DNA of 64,000 nucleotides from Spirochaetales bacterium. Lineage in GTDB: Bacteria > Spirochaetota > Spirochaetia > SZUA-6 > RPPD01. A program made the translations under genes and the position numbers. Shown here piece after piece: positions 1 to 8,005 of the stretch (the first letter of the stretch is position 1; each line of letters begins with the position of its first letter). The stretch lies in contig JAFGJO010000028.1 in the NCBI GenBank assembly GCA_016929065.1, positions 1-64,000 on the forward strand. Direction: 5' to 3'. The notes below the pieces were generated by a model. The model saw nothing but the letters and a program-made list of their open reading frames with translations, was not told where the DNA came from and did no database searches.

Positions 1-94
1 AAGTATACGAAAGTACCAAAAGGGTTTCCGTAAAGGCCGGCTGCACTCTTTGTATAACCGGCCTCGCAAACAGCCTATAATTTCTACTTTCAGT

Positions 95-904
95 TCAGCG
101 AATAAGAAACTCCCCCTCTTTGGTTAATACAATCCTCTCCCTATAGACAGAATCTCCGTTTTCTTTTTCAAGGAATCCTTTACAGATTAATTTGTCATCA
201 ACAAAAGTACATTCTGTGATGCCCAGCTTTTTGCCCTCTATTTCAAAAATCCCTTTTATGGTCCCAGCAGGGTTTTCAACCAGTTCACCATCTGCATAAA
301 AATGCAGTGTTTCAAACATAATGGTATTATCACTACCAGGTATCACTAATGATGCGTCAAATAAAGAAAAGGTAGAGGAGTGATCAAAATTCACCCGCAC
401 TCCTGTTTGTATTAATTTTGCATTCACCTTAAAACCAAAAAGAATTATAGAAAAATCTTCAGGTAACGAATAATAAATATGTGCTCTCCCATTTTCATCA
501 AGGTATATTATTTTTTCAGGAATGGATAGTGTCGTTCCATCGGAACCTTTTACATTCAAATTGAGTTCTCCGGATAGCATTAAACCTTGACTGGAAAATT
601 GATAATTTTTTGCTTTAATAGAAATCCCATTCGTTGATAACATCTCAACTTCTTTGCTTCCCTCACCACAATCTACCAAATCATCCCGATCATCGATAAC
701 AATATAAGGAAACTCAAGTATTCCAAATCCCATGAGCGAATATAATTCCACTGTCGGTGATTTCAAAACGTAATTTCCATCTTTCATTTCTTTATCCGTA
801 TAATTCACGCGCCACCCATCAATCCTTATGGACCCTTTTTCAGCGAAAAGTGAACATGGTATTATGAAACAAACGAAAATAATAATAATTCTTTTCGTTA
901 TCAT
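95..904 (-). CDS. Secreted protein of unknown function
   Basis: Residues 1-21 form a Sec signal peptide: basic MITKR, a long Ile/Val/Phe core, and a likely cut after SLFA. The mature part has no membrane segment. It alternates short hydrophobic strands with Gly/Asp/Asn turns, as extracytoplasmic beta-rich proteins do. I recognise no family. The start is fixed by aaggag five bases before the ATG. A 7-bp inverted repeat at 34-64 (AGGCCGG/CCGGCCT) with a short T run on the minus strand may be its terminator. The gene stands alone: about 490 bases without a gene lie upstream of it. Confidence 0.75.
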   Translation of the reverse strand: MITKRIIIIFVCFIIPCSLFAEKGSIRIDGWRVNYTDKEMKDGNYVLKSPTVELYSLMGFGILEFPYIVIDDRDDLVDCGEGSKEVEMLSTNGISIKAKNYQFSSQGLMLSGELNLNVKGSDGTTLSIPEKIIYLDENGRAHIYYSLPEDFSIILFGFKVNAKLIQTGVRVNFDHSSTFSLFDASLVIPGSDNTIMFETLHFYADGELVENPAGTIKGIFEIEGKKLGITECTFVDDKLICKGFLEKENGDSVYRERIVLTKEGEFLIR

Positions 905-1199
905 GAATGCTCCTTATAAAATATTTTATGCTTACAAACAAAAATTATAAGACGTTGTATCTCCGGCGTCAATATCAGTTTTTTTATGATTTGAAGTATT
1001 TTGGGGTGTATCAATTATCCATTCAGGAGAGTTGTCACAGAACAGTGTTTGGGTAATATGGTTCTCTATACCTCTGAGGGAATTAACGGCTCTCTATGCA
1101 AAGCTCAAACATATAGAGCTATAGTGTTGTGATAGAAGCGGAGAACAGGTTCCCGGGATATTGATTGATAATTTCTTATCGTTTAAAAGATATGGTTAC

Positions 1200-1350
1200 C
1201 GCTGAATTCGCTGATTGACGCGAATGAAGAGGGAGAAGTATTTCTCGCAAAGAACGCAGAGGACACGGAGAGAAAAAGGATGTAACCGCGAATTACACGA
1301 ATGGGCTCGGATTAAAAAGAGAAGAAGAAAAAAATGGGTTAACCACCGAC
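1200..1350. repeat. Dispersed-repeat debris in a gene-free gap (905-1392)
   Basis: The 490 bases between the first two genes hold no convincing gene. They contain degenerate short phrases: gctgattgacgcgaatgaag, tctcgcaaagaacgcagagg, aaccgcgaattacacgaatg and gttaaccaccgac. The same kind of phrase recurs near 2234-2396, 3131-3190, 20249-20277 and 32020-32126. They resemble low-complexity intergenic repeats seen in many environmental bacterial genomes. I see no clean terminal inverted repeats or target-site duplication. Confidence 0.5.
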
Positions 1351-1392
1351 TGGTCATGGCTGCAACACGCTGTGCCGGGTGCGGGAAGATGT

Positions 1393-1887
1393 CTATGACA
1401 CATACTTATTTACAAATCGCCAGAGGTATTCTGTTCCGTACGCATCAAATTTGCCTTCCTCGAGGTCTTTTTTTATCAAGGGTGCACCTGAAACGCAGTC
1501 CAGACTTTTCATAAGGTCTGCAAGATCAAATCTGATGTTTGTTGATTTATAGGCTGCTATTAATGCCGGGAATGCCTTTTCTCCCAACACCTTTAAAGCA
1601 TTTTCAGCACCCAGTTTATCAATTGTGTGCCGGCTTAAGGCATACAATATGGACTGTATCGCATCTTCACCGCCCACCATTACAAGAGATTTTGCAGCAG
1701 TATTCGCAACAAAATCCTCTTCATCATTCATTGCCTTTTGCAGGAAATCAAAGGATTCTTTTTCTCCCAATTCGCCAAGAGCAGCTGCTGCTCTCAATCT
1801 TTGACTTGAATCTTTGCTTTTAAGCAGTAATTTGGCTAATGCTTTGATGTCTCTTTTCGCTTTGGCTTTTTCTATTTTTTTATCCAT
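1393..1887 (-). CDS. HEAT-repeat protein
   Basis: A small, fully helical cytoplasmic protein of 164 residues. Residues 1-20 are Lys/Ala rich. From about residue 28 there are at least three HEAT/PBS-lyase-like helix pairs: QRLRAAAALGELGEKES, then VANTAAKSLVMVGGEDA, then LGAENALKVLGEKAFPAL. The A-LG--G/A pattern at the helix turn is typical of HEAT_2 scaffolds. Such proteins mediate protein contacts, so no enzymatic role can be assigned. gagagg nine bases before the ATG supports the start. It stands alone on the minus strand between two repeat-rich gaps. Confidence 0.75.
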   Translation of the reverse strand: MDKKIEKAKAKRDIKALAKLLLKSKDSSQRLRAAAALGELGEKESFDFLQKAMNDEEDFVANTAAKSLVMVGGEDAIQSILYALSRHTIDKLGAENALKVLGEKAFPALIAAYKSTNIRFDLADLMKSLDCVSGAPLIKKDLEEGKFDAYGTEYLWRFVNKYVS

Positions 1888-2229
1888 ACATGCAAACCTC
1901 TCATCACCTTCTATAATAAAAACAAGTATATTAACTACTCAATTCTTGTACAAGACATTCTCATCACCGAATCAAGTATCTTTTTTTTTCTGCAAGCAAT
2001 CCGCGCTGCGATGAGCATAGAGTTTCACAAGAAGCGCTCTGTTTTCCATACCAGAATTGAGCCGCCTGGATATCTTTGATACAGTGAATTCAAAAGGTTT
2101 TTGACACGGGTCGCGCGCCATACAGAGCTTTGGTGCCAATTCATTTTTCAGAGGATTTCACACAATTAATAGTCTTTTTTCCAATTTATTTTGGACAGCA
2201 GTGATGATAAATGGTGAATTAGGAATAAG

Positions 2230-2400
2230 GAATTAACCGCGGAGGAAAGAAATATCAGACAGGAGCAACAGTATGAAGGAGAAGAAGAAGTAACCACAGA
2301 TTCCCGCCCGTTCATCCGGGCGTACGCGGATGGGCGCGGGGAAAGAAGAAATAAGAATTTCACACGAAGGACACGAAGAGCACAAAGAAAAGAAGAAAGG
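2230..2400. repeat. Dispersed repeats with nested hairpin (gap 1888-2412)
   Basis: The 525-base gap upstream of the HEAT gene holds no supported gene. Its end carries the repeat phrases ttaaccgcggaggaaag (2234), taaccacagattcccgc (2290) and acacgaaggacacgaagagc (2361). Between the second phrase and gtacgcggatgggcgcgg sits a hairpin, CGCCC-gttcatcc-GGGCG (near 2305), as if a palindrome had been inserted into the repeat unit. Confidence 0.5.
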
Positions 2401-2412
2401 AGCTCCGTCATT

Positions 2413-2958
2413 TTATTCCAGCATATTCCATAACCTCCTGATTTCAGGGATTGATTTTTTTAACAACCGCATCTGTTGTTTTGCGGTTTTATCAAAAGTA
2501 TCCTTGTCCATTTCCAGCTGTTTAATTAAATTCTCCTTTGTCAGCTTGAAGAAACCTACTGGTCCAAGAATATTTGTTAACCGGTCTTTATTTTGTTGAA
2601 GCATCTCCTTGTCCCATATAACCATGCCGAGATTAAATCCTTCTGCCCAGTTTTCCATCCCGTCCTCATCTCCGCCGGCATACGGTTTAAAATTTCCGGA
2701 TTGGATATCATTGTTGAGTTCATTATATAACCGGAGTAAAAGGCCGGTTTTTTCCTCTGCGTCCCGGTGTGTTTTGAATTCATATTGTTCATCGTTGTCT
2801 TTCAGATGAAGAATAACATCCATCCATAGTGAAGGAGGAATTACCTGCGGTGCACATACGACAGCACAAATAAAGCCATGCCAATACGGCAGTCTGAATT
2901 CAGGTTCATGAAACCGTCCCAGCCATTGCTCAAGTGTCTCCATTGCAATAATGTCCAT
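2413..2958 (-). CDS. UPF0149 (YecA/YgfB-like) family protein
   Basis: About 181 residues, helical and cytoplasmic. The N-terminal block PYWHGFICAVVCAPQVIPPS and the later WAEGFNLGM match the UPF0149 pattern, in which a 'xxGfl.al.caP..i.p..Wl' helix is followed by an 'Wa.GF..g' helix. The usual YecA C-terminal SEC-C zinc motif is absent: the protein ends RRLWNMLE. Three in-frame ATGs lie close together (2985, 2964, 2958). The last is best placed, six bases after aaagg. The biochemical role of the family is unknown. It lies 0.5 kb from its neighbours and I see no operon. Confidence 0.7.
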   Translation of the reverse strand: MDIIAMETLEQWLGRFHEPEFRLPYWHGFICAVVCAPQVIPPSLWMDVILHLKDNDEQYEFKTHRDAEEKTGLLLRLYNELNNDIQSGNFKPYAGGDEDGMENWAEGFNLGMVIWDKEMLQQNKDRLTNILGPVGFFKLTKENLIKQLEMDKDTFDKTAKQQMRLLKKSIPEIRRLWNMLE

Positions 2959-3140
2959 ATGCATCCTTTCCTGCTTCAGCTTCAAAAGAAAATTATTTCA
3001 GTTATTATTCATTTTTTTTGTTTTCCAAAACCATGCAAAACAAAATATACATTAATTTTTTCTTACATGCCAATAGCGGCCAGTGGAATCATTTTATATT
3101 TCGAATTGATACAGATGGGAAGAAGATTAATTAACCGCCC

Positions 3141-3168
3141 CCGAGCACTCAACGCTTTGAGTGCTCGG
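3141..3168. repeat. Palindrome copy 1 (CGAGCACTCAA arms) inside a dispersed repeat
   Basis: CCGAGCACTCAA and TTGAGTGCTCGG form an 11-12 bp perfect stem with a short loop. The same arms occur at 4333-4358 and 57789-57819. Here the hairpin interrupts a repeat phrase: ttaaccgcc lies on the left and gatgaacccagatgaacgcg on the right. No T run follows on either strand, so it is not an obvious terminator. The rest of the gap 2959-3474 holds no gene I can support. Confidence 0.8.
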
Positions 3169-3470
3169 TCGATGAACCCAGATGAACGCGGATTTATTGC
3201 TTGATACGGCACCGATGCTGACACTTTTTTCCGCAAATGACTGAAACGCGAGTTAATTCTACTCCAAGCCACCCCATAAATCAATCACTTGAGAGTTACT
3301 ACATCCGGACCATTCTCTCACTGGTGTTTTAGCGACAGTTCCTATTATAGCATTGTTGATTTTTATAATAATAAAGTACATGGCTGGAATGAACCGGAGT
3401 AAGTATCTGATATTATTGCTATTCAATAATATCAATTTCCCAGTATTCCTCCCCCGCCTCCATGAAAGCA

Positions 3471-3502
3471 AAAAAAAGAAGCAGCGGTCAAAGACCGCTG
3501 CT
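3471..3502 (-). terminator. Intrinsic terminator overlapping the stop of the GxxExxY gene
   Basis: AGCAGCGGTC-ttt-GACCGCTGCT (3480-3502) is a perfect 10-bp stem, followed on the minus strand by tcttttttttgc. The left arm encodes the last codons (Ser-Ser-Gly-Leu) of the gene at 3488-3871, and the TGA falls in the right arm. Confidence 0.85.
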
Positions 3503-3871
3503 ATTAACAAACCGCTGAAATTCCAATCGCACAGCGTTAAAGTTTAAAAGATAGCCAACAGGTATTTTGGACAGCTTAAGATAATTGATAAGCTGCGCCT
3601 GCATTAATTCATTCAACTTTTTAACCGATTTAATTTCAAGTATCACCTTATTGTCTAAAACCAAATCCGCGATGTAGGAACTGATGTAATCCCCTTTGTA
3701 AATGAGCGGGTAAACGTGCTGACGCGTAAAGGGTATACCTGCGTGCCGAAACTCCCAGCAGAGGGCTTCCTCATAAGCCGATTCGAGGAGCCCGGGACCG
3801 AGTGCTTTATGCACGGTGAAAGCCAGGTCGACGACCAAATCTGAGAATTCTTTTTGGATAATCGTGTTCAT
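3488..3871 (-). CDS. GxxExxY protein
   Basis: A 127-residue member of the GxxExxY family (TIGR04256 type), a compact PD-(D/E)XK-like fold of unknown function common in environmental bacteria. Visible motifs are GPGLLESAYEEAL near the N-terminus (the family's G-x-x-L-E-x-x-Y), the strand pair YIADLVLDNKVILEIKSV with the D...ExK residues expected of the nuclease-like core, then the helix AQLINYLKLSKIPVGYLLNF. aggaggtattac places the ATG at 3871, not at the ATG six codons upstream. It stands alone between a large hairpin upstream and its own terminator. Members are usually single genes that move readily between genomes. Confidence 0.88.
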   Translation of the reverse strand: MNTIIQKEFSDLVVDLAFTVHKALGPGLLESAYEEALCWEFRHAGIPFTRQHVYPLIYKGDYISSYIADLVLDNKVILEIKSVKKLNELMQAQLINYLKLSKIPVGYLLNFNAVRLEFQRFVNSSGL

Positions 3872-3900
3872 GTAATACCTCCTGAACAATTAAGTTGTAT

Positions 3901-3952
3901 TTTTTCCGGAGCCTTTGCCCCCCGCAAATTTGCGGGGCAAAGCGGAGGAAAA
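3901..3952. repeat. Long imperfect hairpin upstream of the GxxExxY gene
   Basis: CTTTGCCCC(c)CGCAAATTTGCG(g)GGCAAAG is a near-perfect palindrome at 3913-3942. Outer arms tttttccgga/ggaggaaaaa extend it to about 50 bases. It lies 30 bases before the start codon at 3871. With flanking T/A tracts it could be a terminator for either direction or a miniature palindromic element. Confidence 0.6.
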
Positions 3953-4180
3953 AAGGTTCACGTATCAGTACCGGAGGTTTTTATGACACAGTCTGCTCAA
4001 TACTTCGTGTATCTCGCAGCCATTGCAGAAACTATCTGCTGGTTTAATAAAGTCTTAAGTTTATGCTTTATTATTGCTATTAAATATCTCTTGTTTCTGC
4101 CTTGCAGCATTTCAGCTGAGTTTGTGGATGTTTCAAAATATTCCTTTATGATATTTAGGATATTTTGAAACTCCCAATTT

Positions 4181-4211
4181 ACCGGGCACTCAATTTACTT
4201 GAAAGCCCGGT
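4181..4211. repeat. Palindrome related to the CGAGCACTCAA family
   Basis: accgggcactcaa and ttgaaagcccggt form a stem with a mismatched middle. It shares the inner CACTCAA/TTG core and a following TAAAACG with the element at 4333-4358. It lies in the gene-free gap 3953-4445. Confidence 0.5.
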
Positions 4212-4332
4212 AAAACGTACCTTCCATGTCCAAAGAAGGGCGTAGCTGCCCCTTTTCCTTCGAGAACTTATCAGCATTACATGGCTTGGCAACCAGTTAC
4301 CATACCTGACACCAGATTCGCGTCGAGCACTT

Positions 4333-4358
4333 CGAGCACTCAACGCCTTGAGTGCTCG
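4333..4358. repeat. Palindrome copy 2 (CGAGCACTCAA arms)
   Basis: CGAGCACTCAA-CGCC-TTGAGTGCTCG is a perfect 11-bp stem with the same arms as copies at 3141-3168 and 57789-57819 but a different loop. It is preceded by a partial direct repeat, tcgagcactt. The 570-base gap 3872-4445 contains only these palindromes and no gene. Confidence 0.8.
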
Positions 4359-4445
4359 ATAAAACGGTATTCGTAGTTACCCCATCTTCTTGTCTTCTGC
4401 TCTCCTTCTTTTTATATCCGTGCAATCCGCAGTATCCCCATTCTT

Positions 4446-5117
4446 TCAGTAAAATAACCGGAACTTGATGTCGATTTCCAGGTCGCCTCCCGTTGACCCG
4501 GCCGGCAAGAACAGGAAGGAATGCGTGACGACCACCGAAAATATCGTTTCGGTCGGGCCTGAGTATCCGATCGAGGAGAATTCGAAGTATAACCCGGCGC
4601 CGATGCCGGCATGAGGGATGAGAACGGTATCCTGAAAGAGCACGCCGCCTTCCGCCTGCACCGAAAACCAGGAGACAACAGGAACATACACCCTGCCGGA
4701 AATCCCGTACAGTAACCCGGGATCCAAGTTCGTGAGGATAATCTCCGGCAGTATTTCAAGGCGGAGCGCGTTGAATCCCGCCAGATCATTGTAGACATCG
4801 CCGAAATTAAGCCGGGGGCTGAACAGATAGAAACCGAACGATTCAGTGTAATCGGCGTCAAGAAAAGTGACCCCGAAGGGGAGCTTCCAGCCGATCCCGT
4901 GCCGGACCTCCGTGCCGGTAAACAGCACGTGATAATCGGGGACCATCGGTGCCACAAATTCCAGTACCTGTACGGGGAGGACTACACCGCAGTATGCACC
5001 GATCAGACAGCACGCCTGGCCCTCGGAGAGTTCGAAAAAACCGTAGCCGCATGTGCAGACAGCAAGAATAAGGATTGCGCCGATCAGGGCGTTTTTTTTA
5101 AAGGCAGATATGGTCAC
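4446..5117 (-). CDS. Small outer-membrane beta-barrel protein
   Basis: 223 residues. It begins with a basic stretch and a hydrophobic helix (residues 10-27), which may act as an uncleaved or cleaved export signal. The remainder is a series of 8-12 residue amphipathic strands with aromatic girdles (GWKLPFGVTFL, ESFGFYLFSPRL, VSWFSVQAEGGVLF, TIFSVVVTHSFLF). It ends in the strand DIKFRLFY, and a terminal aromatic residue is the usual BAM recognition signal. It looks like an 8-10 strand barrel. I do not recognise a specific family. It diverges from the lipoprotein gene at 5278. Confidence 0.7.
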   Translation of the reverse strand: MTISAFKKNALIGAILILAVCTCGYGFFELSEGQACCLIGAYCGVVLPVQVLEFVAPMVPDYHVLFTGTEVRHGIGWKLPFGVTFLDADYTESFGFYLFSPRLNFGDVYNDLAGFNALRLEILPEIILTNLDPGLLYGISGRVYVPVVSWFSVQAEGGVLFQDTVLIPHAGIGAGLYFEFSSIGYSGPTETIFSVVVTHSFLFLPAGSTGGDLEIDIKFRLFY

Positions 5118-5277
5118 CGGTTTTCCCCCACGAGTTCCAATCTATATACATTGACGCGATATGACAATTATAACGGGTAAAAAAACAGCAATCAGCAGCA
5201 GATTCTTCTTGCTACAGATTTCTGAAAATGCTACCATTTGTACGGGTTCACGTTTATAAAAAAAAAGAGGAAACCAG

Positions 5278-5859
5278 ATGAATATTAATAAAGCTGCCTG
5301 TATCTTCATGTCACTCATCCTTCTATTCCTTGCAGTCTCATGCGATACTCCCGGTTCACCGGGATCACTGGCTTCAAGCACTACTGGTTCCAGCCAGGTG
5401 TGGATGGGATTTGATCCTGGAAGTATGACCGGTACCCTGGTATGTCAGGGCTTTACACTCGACAATACCGCCACCGTAACAGGAATACGGCTCTTCATCA
5501 CCACAAAAACGGGAACACCCACCGGCGACTACATTGTCAGCATTAAAACGGATAATGCCGGGAAACCGTCAGCAACGAACGCTGACGCAAATGCGACGCT
5601 TTCCAAAAACGCGGCTTCGATAACCCAGAACGCCTGGAACACCTGGACATTCCCCGCATCCTTTTCTCTTTCCGGAAGTACACAGTACTGGGTTGTGGTT
5701 ACAACAAATGAGAATGACATGACCGGCGCCAATGGTATTTATTTCGGATATGACAATGCGGGAAGCTATGCAGGCGGAGCAATGGGTACCTACGACAGCA
5801 TGGTGACATTCACCTGGACTATCAACACGGCAAACGATCTTAAATTCATCGTTCAATAG
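5278..5859 (+). CDS. Lipoprotein with a choice-of-anchor-R-like beta domain
   Basis: 193 residues. The signal peptide ends in LAVSC with Cys22 as the lipidation site, followed by a Gly/Ser/Pro/Thr linker. Residues 45-190 read as one beta-sandwich: GFTLDNTATVTGIRLFI, GDYIVSIKTDNAGKPS, then FSLSGSTQYWVVVTTN. This resembles the 'choice-of-anchor R' domain found on exported bacterial proteins, in which an extended beta unit ends in a 'l.aGttYw.vv' strand. The role is unknown and surface exposure is likely. aagaggaaaccag supplies the ribosome site. It is transcribed alone. Confidence 0.7.
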   Translation: MNINKAACIFMSLILLFLAVSCDTPGSPGSLASSTTGSSQVWMGFDPGSMTGTLVCQGFTLDNTATVTGIRLFITTKTGTPTGDYIVSIKTDNAGKPSATNADANATLSKNAASITQNAWNTWTFPASFSLSGSTQYWVVVTTNENDMTGANGIYFGYDNAGSYAGGAMGTYDSMVTFTWTINTANDLKFIVQ

Positions 5860-6086
5860 CCGAAAAGAACGCTGTTGACAATTTTAAATGATAGCTCATA
5901 CCGGATTGATGAGGCATTTCCAATGGATGCCGCTGTGAAACAGTTACCTTATCCAACAACAATTCGGCGCTTTCGGCGGTTAACCCATCTTCCTCAAAAA
6001 CTTAAATCCAAATAGATTGCTTCACTCCGCCCGCAATGACACCTGCAAAAAGGGCCGATCCATGCTTTGTGTCCGACACGATATTC

Positions 6087-6115
6087 TTGAGTTTACACCC
6101 GCACATAATTATAAT
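6087..6115 (+). promoter_or_regulatory. Sigma-70 promoter for the propeller gene
   Basis: TTGAGT (6087-6092), a 17-base spacer, then TATAAT (6110-6115). Predicted transcription starts near 6122, giving a leader of about 64 bases with a normal aaggag site. The rest of the gap 5860-6185 shows no gene. Confidence 0.65.
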
Positions 6116-6185
6116 AGAAGAAGATCCCTGCAATGTTGTTAAAACCCCTGTTGGGGGGGGGCAACAATCCGATCAAGGAGCTGTC

Positions 6186-7313
6186 ATGAAACCCGATTTG
6201 TCTGTTCTTTTTTCGCCATACACCGATCCCGAAAGCGGTATCACCAATTATCTGCTGAACAAACGGGTCGCACCGGTTCAGCAGGGCTTCTATTTCGTGA
6301 ACACCTCATTCTCTGCCGACAACCGGTTTCTCTGGTTTTACTGTGCGTTCCCGCCTGCCGGCCATATCGATTGGGGTAGAACGCTTGGCGTGATCGATTT
6401 CAAAGAGCAGACCGTCAACCATTTTCCCGAGACCGCGTTCGGGGCATGCTCGCCTTTGGTGGATAAAGACGGGACCGTCTACTGGGCAACCCAACGGGTC
6501 ATCTGCAGGCGGGGCCCGCTTCCAGACGACACGGTTGAAATTATCGGTGAGCTGCCCGAAGAGTATTTCGGCGAACGGGCAATAAAATGTGTCTCCACCC
6601 ATCTTACCTTTTCCGCTGACAAGAAGGAACTTTTCCTGGACTGCCATGCAGGGAATCTGTTTTTTGTCGGAACAATTGCTGTTGCAACGAAAGAATTCCG
6701 GCTGTGGAAAACCTTTGACCGCTTTTATAATCACGGGCAGATGCATCCATCAGACAACGACCTTGTACTTGTTGCACAGGATCATTTTCATGATGTCTGT
6801 ACCGGAGTGAAAACCGTCTATGAAGACCGTCTCTGGCTATTGCAGCGGAGCGGAGATTTCAGGCCGATATTCCCCTCCCCCACAAAAGTCACCCATGAGT
6901 TCTGGGATTCCAATGGAAAATATATATACGCGATCAACAACCATGACCAGTTCGGCGGGCCGGGCATTGTGCGCATTACCCCCGATCCCCTTGCCGTCGA
7001 AATTGTCTGGAAAGGATATCACTGGCACGCAAAGGACTTCAACCATGGCCAGTATTTTGTCTGCGACCGGACACTGAAAGGGTTTTTCCGGGGCTGTCCG
7101 TCGAGCGTGCATTTTCTCAACTGCGTCACACAAAAAGAAGTGACAATGATCAGCCACAATCCGGAATTTCATACAACGGGGAGCATGTATCATGTTGATC
7201 CGCATCCGCACTTTTCCCCGGATGGAAGCCTGATTGCCTTCACCACGACAGTAAACGGCAGGGCCGACCTTGCCGTGGCATTCACCAAAGACTGTATTGC
7301 GGCTACTACATAG
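6186..7313 (+). CDS. Beta-propeller protein, oligogalacturonate-lyase (PL22)-like
   Basis: 375 residues from the ATG at 6186, chosen because aaggag lies five bases upstream. No signal peptide, so cytoplasmic. The chain is a series of four-strand blades, with Asp-box-like turns (FSADKKELFL, WDSNGKYIYAI, HFSPDGSLIAF). His residues fall in THEFW, HWHAKDFNHGQYF and VDPHPHFSPDG. In the PL22 family, which cleaves short pectin fragments inside the cell, a seven-bladed propeller binds Mn through His and Gln residues in similar positions, and the last HPHF-PDG block is the closest match. This could instead be a non-catalytic propeller, because the assignment rests on motif resemblance. Uronate-type genes at 30-35 kb fit a pectin role. 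Confidence 0.5.
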   Translation: MKPDLSVLFSPYTDPESGITNYLLNKRVAPVQQGFYFVNTSFSADNRFLWFYCAFPPAGHIDWGRTLGVIDFKEQTVNHFPETAFGACSPLVDKDGTVYWATQRVICRRGPLPDDTVEIIGELPEEYFGERAIKCVSTHLTFSADKKELFLDCHAGNLFFVGTIAVATKEFRLWKTFDRFYNHGQMHPSDNDLVLVAQDHFHDVCTGVKTVYEDRLWLLQRSGDFRPIFPSPTKVTHEFWDSNGKYIYAINNHDQFGGPGIVRITPDPLAVEIVWKGYHWHAKDFNHGQYFVCDRTLKGFFRGCPSSVHFLNCVTQKEVTMISHNPEFHTTGSMYHVDPHPHFSPDGSLIAFTTTVNGRADLAVAFTKDCIAATT

Positions 7314-7402
7314 GGATGTTCATATCATAACACCGGTCGGTTGCGGACGGTTTCCTATGGAAATGATGACAAATATTTTGAAAATCACTGCATATTTTTC
7401 GC

Positions 7403-7431
7403 ATGACATTCATTTTTAATTCGACTATAGT
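7403..7431 (+). promoter_or_regulatory. Sigma-70 promoter at the ECF gene, leaderless geometry
   Basis: ATGACA (7403-7408), a 17-base spacer, then TATAGT (7426-7431). Predicted transcription begins about 7436-7438, exactly at the ATG at 7436. The in-frame ATG at 7403 is the -35 box itself, so it is unlikely to start translation. Confidence 0.6.
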
Positions 7432-7435
7432 AAGT

Positions 7436-8005
7436 ATGGTGATCATTTTCATTATATTTACAGAACAGGAATTTTCGCGCTTCAAAAACAGGGACAACGG
7501 GGTACTGGAACAGGTATTTCATGAGTACAATGAACGCCTGTTCAATTATCTGGTGATCAAGGTAAACGGGGACACGCATCTCGCAGAAGAATTACTCAGC
7601 GATACATTTCATTCCATAATTGTATCAGCTCCAAAACTCAAGGACAGCAAACGGCTGTATTCATGGATGCTCACCATCGCTGACCGCAGATTCATGGATA
7701 TGCTCCGGAAAAAATACCGCCGTCGCAAACATGAAACCGAAGCAGAACTGGAGCAGGCAGCCGGAAACGTTCACATTGAGAAAGAATATGAAGAAAATGA
7801 AAAAGTCATCATGATGCAGACTGCCATGGAGCAGCTCAAGCCGGTATACAGGGAAATTCTGACATTCAAATATTTTGACAATCTCCCCCAGACGGAAATT
7901 GCCAAAAAGACCGGCAAAACCGAATCATCTGTAGAGAGTCTGCTGTTTCGGGCCCGCAACGCATTAAAAAAACAGCTCGAAAAGATTGCACAGGGCATGG
8001 TATGA
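7436..8005 (+). CDS. ECF-family RNA polymerase sigma factor
   Basis: About 189 residues. Region 2 spans FHEYNERLFNYLVIKVNG through DTFHSIIVSAPKLKDSKRLY, with the -10 recognition helix SWMLTIADRRFMDMLRKK. After an acidic linker, region 4 reads LKPVYREILTFKYFDNLPQTEIAKKTGKTESSVESLLFRAR in outline, a standard helix-turn-helix. The start is uncertain: the promoter at 7403-7431 argues for the ATG at 7436 on a leaderless message. The last four bases overlap the ATG of the FecR-domain gene (ATGA), so the two are translationally coupled and very likely functionally paired. Confidence 0.88.
   Translation: MVIIFIIFTEQEFSRFKNRDNGVLEQVFHEYNERLFNYLVIKVNGDTHLAEELLSDTFHSIIVSAPKLKDSKRLYSWMLTIADRRFMDMLRKKYRRRKHETEAELEQAAGNVHIEKEYEENEKVIMMQTAMEQLKPVYREILTFKYFDNLPQTEIAKKTGKTESSVESLLFRARNALKKQLEKIAQGMV

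Noticed and set aside
3259-3510. An 83-codon minus-strand open frame after the GxxExxY gene
   Set aside because: It covers the terminator and intergenic repeats, lacks a ribosome site and resembles no protein.
1-5300. A genomic island or prophage in the sparse left end
   Set aside because: No integrase, phage gene, tRNA edge or long direct repeat is visible; only solo genes and decayed repeats.
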